From the NCBI GenBank assembly GCA_024635735.1, contig JAGXII010000179.1, positions 1 to 11,507 on the forward strand: DNA of 11,507 nt, in the 5' to 3' direction. The notes under the pieces were generated by a model, which did no database searches, was not told where the DNA came from, and saw nothing but the letters and a program-made list of their open reading frames with translations. This DNA is from Christiangramia sp. (GTDB lineage: Bacteria > Bacteroidota > Bacteroidia > Flavobacteriales > Flavobacteriaceae). A program made the position numbers and the translations under genes. Shown here piece by piece: positions 7,401 to 11,507 of the stretch (position 1 is its first letter; the number at the start of each line of letters is the position of its first letter).

Positions 7401-8016
7401 CATTAAATGCTTCTCTAAATTGAGTTCTGGTTTTTATCTCGCATTTATGATTCATATATGGATGATCATCCCAGTTTTCAAGATACCATTGTGAATCGAT
7501 AGTGATAAGCTGAACATCATCGCTTAAACTTTCGCTTTTTATTGGGCAGCCGTCGTTAGGCCAGAATTCGGTATCGCTGTTATCCTGTAAAAAAGATTCG
7601 AGATCATCGATATTATCCGGGGCATCCAATTGCCATTCATTTAAACCGGGAGTAAAGATTACTTTTCCTTTGAAACCCTTTAAATTATTCAGAAGGTTTT
7701 CTTCCAGATAATCTTTCATCTTATTTCTGCCGTTATCTTTATCCGGATATCCTTTTTCGGGAACAATATTTCCAATTATTACAAGGCTGGAAGAATCTTC
7801 TTTTTTAGATGCCTCCACTATTTGCTTTAAAAATCTCTCATTTGTAGCCTTATCTCTTAAGCCGGTATTAGAAGTGATATAAACAGAATGAATAATCTCT
7901 TTATTTTCCGACTTTTTTTCCTGGGCATATGAAATTCCACCAATCATGAAGGCGATAAGAAAGCAAAGAAAATTATTAAAAGGAGTTGTAAAATACAGGT
8001 ATTTTTTATTGTCCAT
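4402..8016 (-). CDS. Exported pseudophosphatase / kinase-like / Omp85-type barrel fusion
   Basis: This 1204-residue protein starts at ATG 8016. Residues 1-31 are a signal peptide (…GGISYA before Gln32). Residues about 42-335 align with metallophosphatases by pattern, but key ligands are changed: IGNIVP for GDNxYP, PGLNEW for PGNHDW, AVYHP for HHP, SGKDHN for GHDHN. Residues about 405-735 hold a Gly-rich loop (LGAGGG, 415-420), basic TLRALKK (437-443), GDWDRHQGQ (580-588) and AKDRDQVF (607-614), resembling FAM20/HipA/CotH atypical kinases. Residues 775-815 are a Gly/Asp-rich beta linker. Residues about 855-1204 form an outer-membrane barrel: alternating beta strands, the Omp85 signature GGGDQNSLRGY (1101-1111) and a terminal Phe. 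No POTRA domain is visible. The barrel and phosphatase-like calls are firm by family knowledge; the kinase call is inference. It is divergent from the regulator at 8219. Confidence 0.88.
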   Translation of the reverse strand: MDNKKYLYFTTPFNNFLCFLIAFMIGGISYAQEKKSENKEIIHSVYITSNTGLRDKATNERFLKQIVEASKKEDSSSLVIIGNIVPEKGYPDKDNGRNKMKDYLEENLLNNLKGFKGKVIFTPGLNEWQLDAPDNIDDLESFLQDNSDTEFWPNDGCPIKSESLSDDVQLITIDSQWYLENWDDHPYMNHKCEIKTRTQFREAFNDELEDNQMKTVLVAVYHPVMTNTRLGFFEKMIGAGTQTKRNPQLAKLMGTLASLAQQYNDVIFLSGKDHNFQYVQDDGIEQIIAGVTEKPEKAKPIKRHGDYTFYDLGYAKMNIYKDGSSNVEFYKVTSTGSEKFFSKQISRERPKLSDVEWPEQRLGNTTTASVYTKKETTKDGLYKAIWGEHYRPLYSRKFEFPVLYLDTLQGGLEVLGAGGGHQSRSLGFKSDDDHEFTLRALKKSALQYLQTSVVPTHYVEDFLQNTFIERYIQDFYTTAFPYGTFPAGELMDELDIFHPDSHLYYVPKQESLGIFNQEYGDELYMFEEHVGGENKDLEIFGNADDILNTSDLFLKMRETKDVYVDEDMFIRARLLDMLMGDWDRHQGQYEWAEFEDENGGKRYLPIAKDRDQVFPKNDGLALSLLKAGFPEFRALENYTNMVKRPKWFNLAGYPLDKAFIRNAKWEDWQKQVNYIQNHITDDVIRKAFAVLPEGITNDPYVDNIKNTLKARRGNLEKIAREYYKHLAEFDMFTGTDEDNKFLITRKPDGITTVQLKNKDGEIKAEKTYDSNMTREVWIYGLDGEDEFQIVGKGSQLVPLKVIGGEENDIYDFQNKKRAKLYDYKSKENTIETPGAHKMLVDSYEINNYDPKKKKIRQYTVMPNADYNSDTGLKLGIKNTYTTYGLARNPFTTKQSVTANYFFTTQGFDVDYTAEFAHIFYNWNFGLNAYYSSPNFTMNYFGNGNDSEYDPDDVAKDYNRVKIQQWRFAPSLIWRNEPKSHFTIKPMIESIEVDYDEVRFVANTFAPTNPVFESQIYAGGELNYNYFNKDRPAFPSRGIELDLTAGYKTNIDEHTNEFAYIRPMLSMDYPLHESGFAALATKIGGEAIIGDNYEFYHAAVLGGGDQNSLRGYRNQRFNGKYAFYQNIDIRSGITQFRTNFAPIRMGASVGFDYGRVRLDDDNSNDWHTDWGGSIFINVFKAFTGNIGYYVGDEEGRFNFTFNFNF

Positions 8017-8218
8017 ACAGGATTTAGAGTTTGATTGAATTGTTTAAGAATCCCTGGTAGTAGCGCACTTAACCTTCAAAAGAATTTAATATTCCATAAT
8101 TAACATAGGTCTTTATAATATTTTAACATCTGAAACTAAAAGTTTTACTAATAAAAATTAGTTTAGAGGCCCATAAAATTTCGCCATTTTTTTCTATATA
8201 GTTAACTTTCCGCAAGAT
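8017..8218. other. Divergent intergenic region with nested inverted repeats
   Basis: This AT-rich 202-base spacer must hold promoters for both the barrel fusion (minus) and the regulator (plus). A 7-bp inverted repeat AAACTAA (8133-8139)/TTAGTTT (8158-8164) encloses CTAAT (8148-8152)/ATTAG (8157-8161). TAACTTTC at 8203-8210 is a 7-of-8 match to the TAnnTTTG element, with TTC 20 bases upstream. On the minus strand, TTCTTTTG (8084-8077) is a 7-of-8 match. Confidence 0.35.
8180..8210 (+). promoter_or_regulatory. Candidate promoter of the LuxR/propeller regulator
   Basis: TAACTTTC (8203-8210) resembles TAnnTTTG with one mismatch, and TTC (8180-8182) lies 20 bases upstream in the -33 position. 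The predicted start of transcription, about 8217, leaves only a few bases before the TTG at 8219, or about 17 before the TTG at 8234. This is weak evidence by itself. Confidence 0.3.
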
Positions 8219-11017
8219 TTGAAAATTCATCATTTGCGATCATTTTTCCTTTTTATCGTTTATTTTTTGGGCTGGTTAAACCTAATGGCCCAGGAACTCC
8301 CTCCCATTATTAACTACGGGCCTAATGAATATGGTGCCGGAAACCAGAACTGGATGATCGCCCGTGGGGATAATAAGTATTTCTATTTTGCTAACAGCAC
8401 AGGACTTTTAGAATACAATGGCGAGAAATGGAATTTATATTCTGTTCCTAATAAGACCATTGTAAGATCGGTTAAAGTGATTAAGGACCGTATTTATACG
8501 GGTGCCTATATGGAGGCTGGGTACTGGGAAAGAAATGAATTCGGCAAACTTGTCTATACCAGTCTGGTGCCTGATTTCCAGGGAACTATAAACGATGGGG
8601 AACAATTCTGGCAGATAGAAACGCTTAACGGAGTCGTTATTTTCAGAAGTTTTTCGGGAATTTATTTTTATGACCCGCAGGAAGAGACTCTTCGTAAAAT
8701 GGATAATCCATCTGGAAAGCCTATTTCGGGGATTTTAAAATTTGAAAATCAAATATATTTTCAGCTTGTAGAAGAAGGTTTATTCCAGCTTAAGAATGGA
8801 AAACCGGAACTGGTGATTCCTCAATCTCAGCTAAATCAGATGGCTATAATGCATCTTTTTAGAAGGGATGGACGGTTAGGTTTTGTTTCCGGGAATTCTG
8901 AATTCTATATGTGGGACGGGAAAAATCTTGAACAAATATATAAGAACATAACTACCAAAATAAAGAACCCTAATATTCTTGCAGGTGTCAATTTGCCCGG
9001 TGGCGGTATGGTTCTGGGAACGGTAGGTCAGGGAATATACCAGATTGATGATGAGGGAAAAATCGTCAATAGCTTTAGCCAGGAAAATATACTGCTGAAT
9101 AATACGGTACTTGATCTTTATCGTGACGAATCCGGAAATATCTGGGCTGGGCTGGATTATGGGATTAGTATGATCGAACTTAATTCCAGGTTTTTAACAT
9201 TTCAGGACAATAAAGGAAAAATAGGCTCGGTCTATTCTTCTTTCGAAACAAACGGGGATCTATATCTGGGAACGAATCAGGGCTTATATCTAAAAAGGAA
9301 AAATGAAAATGACTTCCAACTGGTGGAAGGCACCAATGGACAGGTATGGAATATACAGGAAGTAGATGGTAAATTGTATTGCGGACATAACAACGGTACT
9401 TTTTTAATCGAAAACGGAAAGGCTATTAAACTTAGTGATCGACTGGGAACCTGGCTGGTAAAAGAATATAACGGCGATAGTTTTGTGCAGGGACATTATA
9501 ACGGTCTGAGTTTCCTTAAAGACAAAAATACGGGTATCACGGATATTCCCATGCTGGAAAAATTTCCGCATTCTTCAAAGTATATAGAAATAGAACCTGA
9601 TGGAAGCTTATGGGTAAGTAATGAGCACAAGGGAGTGTTTCATATGAAGATTGATGATTCACTCAGGCGAATTAAAGAGGTTGATGATTACAAATTTCAG
9701 GAAGAATCTGGAATAACTTCAAGTATTTTCAAATTCAATGACACTTTATATTATAGCTCAAAAGAGAATATTTATCAATACAATCCCGGAACAAATAAAT
9801 TTACTCCTAATAATCGCATCAATAAGCTGGTTTGTGGAATAGATCGTGTTTCCGGACGTATGCTTGTAAAGGGTGAAAATCGCCTATGGGGATTCGCAAA
9901 TGAAGGGATCTTTTATATTGGTCTTGAACAGCTTACAGGGAATTACCAGCTTAACTATATATATGTAGATCAGGCTTTCAGAAATATTGCTAATGGTTAT
10001 GAAAATATCTCTCAGCTCAATGATTCTGAATACTTATTAGGAATCGCCAATGGATATCTAAGGTTTAGTAATACTCAAAGTACTGAGCAAAAGCATGAAA
10101 TAAAAATCAACGAAATTAATGTTAGTGCTTTAGATTCGGTTTCGAAGCCGGTAGCCGTGAATCAGGAAGGCAGTTTTCATTATAAAACAAACAATATTAA
10201 TTTCCAGTTTAGTACTCCGGTCTATGAAAAGTTCCAGGACGTTGCCTATAGTTACAGGCTTTTAGGTTTAAGCTCTGTTTGGAGTGGCTGGGATCATACA
10301 TCCACGGCATCTTTTAAGAATCTTCCTTTTGGTGACTATAATTTTGAAGTTAAGGCGAAGGTTGGGAACCAAATCACCCCTGTAGCTTCATACAGTTTCC
10401 AGGTAAATAGGCCTTTTTACCTGAGTAATCTGGCAATTGCAATCTATATAAGCGTTTTTATACTTTTTGCAATTCTGGTGCATTTACTTTATAAAAGACG
10501 ACATAAGAAACTTGTGGAAGAAAATGAGCGGGAATTAAAGCTCAAAAATCTTGAGGCTGAAAAGGAAATAGTTAAGCTTAGAAATGAAAAACTGGAACAG
10601 GATATGACCAATAAAAACCGCGAGCTGGCCGTTTCCACCATGAGTCTTATTAAAAAGAATGAATTTCTTACCAGTATTAAAGATCGTTTAAAGAATAAGG
10701 ATGAATCTCCCGAGATTAGATCTGTAATCAAAACAATCGATAAGGATATCAACGAGGAAGATAACTGGAAATTCTTCAAAAAAGCATTTAGTAATGCAGA
10801 TAAGGACTTCTTTAAAAAAATTAAATCTTTACATCCTGATCTTACCTCAAATGATCTTAAACTTTGTGCCTATTTACGCTTAAATCTTTCTTCAAAAGAG
10901 CTTGCTCCACTGCTTAATATTTCAGTTAAGAGTGTTGAAATTAAACGATATCGTTTGCGTAAAAAGATGAATTTAGACCGTGAAGTTAATCTTACCGATT
11001 ATATTCTTGAAATTTAA
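8219..11017 (+). CDS. Membrane-spanning propeller/Y_Y_Y/LuxR-type transcriptional regulator
   Basis: This 932-residue protein starts at TTG 8219 (or TTG 8234). The first ATG, at 8285, would remove the signal peptide. Residues 1-25 are a signal peptide. Residues about 30-620 are repeated beta blades with motifs such as DESGNIWAGLDYGI and DGSLWVSNEHKG, i.e. a two-component-regulator-type propeller. A Y_Y_Y domain (about 655-730) ends in FGDYNFEVKA, followed by one membrane helix (736-757), a coiled coil (762-806) and a GerE/LuxR HTH (876-925) containing LSSKELAPLLNISVKSVEIK. No histidine kinase, ATPase or receiver domain is present, so a periplasmic signal would pass directly to the DNA-binding end. 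Such proteins typically sense glycans and control neighbouring transport loci. The SusC-type gene 241 bases downstream fits this. Ligand unknown. Confidence 0.92.
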   Translation: MKIHHLRSFFLFIVYFLGWLNLMAQELPPIINYGPNEYGAGNQNWMIARGDNKYFYFANSTGLLEYNGEKWNLYSVPNKTIVRSVKVIKDRIYTGAYMEAGYWERNEFGKLVYTSLVPDFQGTINDGEQFWQIETLNGVVIFRSFSGIYFYDPQEETLRKMDNPSGKPISGILKFENQIYFQLVEEGLFQLKNGKPELVIPQSQLNQMAIMHLFRRDGRLGFVSGNSEFYMWDGKNLEQIYKNITTKIKNPNILAGVNLPGGGMVLGTVGQGIYQIDDEGKIVNSFSQENILLNNTVLDLYRDESGNIWAGLDYGISMIELNSRFLTFQDNKGKIGSVYSSFETNGDLYLGTNQGLYLKRKNENDFQLVEGTNGQVWNIQEVDGKLYCGHNNGTFLIENGKAIKLSDRLGTWLVKEYNGDSFVQGHYNGLSFLKDKNTGITDIPMLEKFPHSSKYIEIEPDGSLWVSNEHKGVFHMKIDDSLRRIKEVDDYKFQEESGITSSIFKFNDTLYYSSKENIYQYNPGTNKFTPNNRINKLVCGIDRVSGRMLVKGENRLWGFANEGIFYIGLEQLTGNYQLNYIYVDQAFRNIANGYENISQLNDSEYLLGIANGYLRFSNTQSTEQKHEIKINEINVSALDSVSKPVAVNQEGSFHYKTNNINFQFSTPVYEKFQDVAYSYRLLGLSSVWSGWDHTSTASFKNLPFGDYNFEVKAKVGNQITPVASYSFQVNRPFYLSNLAIAIYISVFILFAILVHLLYKRRHKKLVEENERELKLKNLEAEKEIVKLRNEKLEQDMTNKNRELAVSTMSLIKKNEFLTSIKDRLKNKDESPEIRSVIKTIDKDINEEDNWKFFKKAFSNADKDFFKKIKSLHPDLTSNDLKLCAYLRLNLSSKELAPLLNISVKSVEIKRYRLRKKMNLDREVNLTDYILEI

Positions 11018-11257
11018 ACTTTACTGAATCCTTCAATAACTCTACATCACCTCTACATAAGTGTAAAGTACACGTATTAAGTTGTATAGTTAATTTTTTA
11101 AAACATCCCTTTTAAGCACTGGATTTGTTATATTTCTGATAAAATATTGCCCTATTTAATGTGAATTTCTTAGTTGTAGGTTTTTTGTAAAGGTGGATTC
11201 TATTCATTCTTAAGGTTATGTTAATATATTGTGAAGACAATTTTAACAACTAAAAAA
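11018..11257. other. Spacer between regulator and SusC-type gene, probable receptor promoter
   Basis: This 240-base AT-rich region has no gene and no clear terminator; only a weak TGAA/TTCA dyad follows the regulator stop. It contains operator-like repeats (11040-11073). Several 7-of-8 matches to TAnnTTTG occur (for example TATATTTC at 11129-11136 and TAGGTTTT at 11177-11184), but none has a properly spaced TTG, so I cannot choose the promoter. Confidence 0.45.
11040..11073. promoter_or_regulatory. Candidate operator: phased direct repeat plus palindrome
   Basis: CTCTACAT occurs at 11040-11047 and again at 11051-11058, exactly 11 bp apart (about one helical turn). It is followed by the palindrome GTGTA-AAG-TACAC at 11061-11073. 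It lies 23 bases after the regulator stop and about 185 bases before the SusC-type start, a natural place for the regulator or another factor to bind. Confidence 0.4.
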
Positions 11258-11507
11258 ATGAAGAAAATTACCTGTCTTGTCATACTTTTTCTAAGCGGGT
11301 TGTTTGCGGGCTACGCGCAAACCTTTTCGGTTAGTGGAACTGTTGTTGATGACAACAACGTACCCTTATTAGGTGTAAATGTGGTTGTAAAAGATCAGGC
11401 ACGCGGAACTACTACCGATTTTGATGGGAATTATACAATTGATAATATCTCGCCTGGTGATGTATTACAATTTAGTTTTGTAGGCTTTGTTGCCCAGGAA
11501 ATCACAG
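11258..11507 (+). CDS. SusC/RagA-type TonB-dependent outer-membrane receptor, N-terminus (cut by edge)
   Basis: The frame is open from ATG 11258 to the window edge, giving 83 residues. Residues 1-21 are a signal peptide ending GYAQ. Next comes a CarboxypepD_reg-like beta-sandwich: FSVSGTVVDDNNVPLLGVNV, VVKDQARGTTTDFDGNYTID, then NISPGDVLQFSFVGF. This opening (GTVxD, PLxGVNV, GTxTDxDGxY, LxFSxVGF) is the hallmark of SusC/RagA receptors, which import glycans or peptides with a SusD lipoprotein. The plug and barrel lie outside the window. The A-rich leader AACAACTAAAAAA before the ATG is typical of the phylum. An alternative is a shorter carboxypeptidase-regulatory protein, but the pattern strongly favours SusC. 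Confidence 0.88.
   Translation, partial: MKKITCLVILFLSGLFAGYAQTFSVSGTVVDDNNVPLLGVNVVVKDQARGTTTDFDGNYTIDNISPGDVLQFSFVGFVAQEIT

Noticed and set aside
8077..8084. Minus-strand TTCTTTTG as promoter of the barrel fusion
   Set aside because: One mismatch to TAnnTTTG and only ATG/TTA, not TTG, at the -33 spacing; too weak to annotate.
10489..10779. Minus-strand open frame opposite the regulator's coiled coil
   Set aside because: Ser/Leu/Phe-rich translation is the expected shadow of Lys/Glu-rich coiled-coil codons.
1..11507. CRISPR arrays, insertion sequences, integrase or attachment sites
   Set aside because: No regularly spaced repeats, transposase-like frames or duplicated tRNA 3' end were seen.

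Overview
The window looks like the chromosome of a marine-type flavobacterium (Bacteroidota, probably Flavobacteriaceae; Gramella/Christiangramia-like is a guess, not a match I could run). The evidence is low-GC DNA, A-rich leaders with weak Shine-Dalgarno sequences, a TAnnTTTG-type promoter element before a tRNA, and Bacteroidota protein families: a SusC-type receptor start, a propeller/Y_Y_Y/LuxR membrane regulator, a SYLF protein and an Omp85-like barrel fusion.

Layout. At 1-712 two minus-strand genes encode the start of a secreted DUF1028 protein and a 99-residue lipoprotein. At 831-902 is tRNA-Arg(CCT) on the plus strand, followed by a hairpin terminator that it shares with the convergent membrane gene at 963-2186, an O-antigen polymerase/EpsG-like protein. 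A 390-base noncoding stretch with two hairpin-forming inverted repeats precedes a secreted SYLF-domain protein (2580-3176) with its own terminator. A HAD hydrolase (3240-3902) overlaps a convergent DoxX-family membrane gene (3899-4282) by four bases.

The most unusual gene is at 4402-8016 (minus). Its 1204-residue exported protein appears to join an N-terminal metallophosphatase-like domain with most metal ligands replaced, a middle segment whose motifs resemble FAM20/HipA/CotH atypical kinases, a short Gly/Asp-rich beta linker, and a C-terminal Omp85-type outer-membrane barrel with no visible POTRA domains. It would display a pseudophosphatase plus kinase-like module in the periplasm, anchored to the outer membrane. 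The kinase assignment is my motif-level inference.

Divergent from it, at 8219-11017, is a membrane-spanning one-component regulator: signal peptide, periplasmic propeller, Y_Y_Y domain, one membrane helix, coiled coil and LuxR-type HTH. It has no ATG able to keep its signal peptide, so it probably starts at TTG. It is followed in the same direction by the start of a SusC/RagA TonB-dependent receptor (11258 to the edge). The window therefore ends at the left border of a probable polysaccharide (or other nutrient) utilisation locus whose receptor the regulator likely controls. The spacer between them holds a direct repeat with 11-bp phasing beside a small palindrome, a plausible operator.
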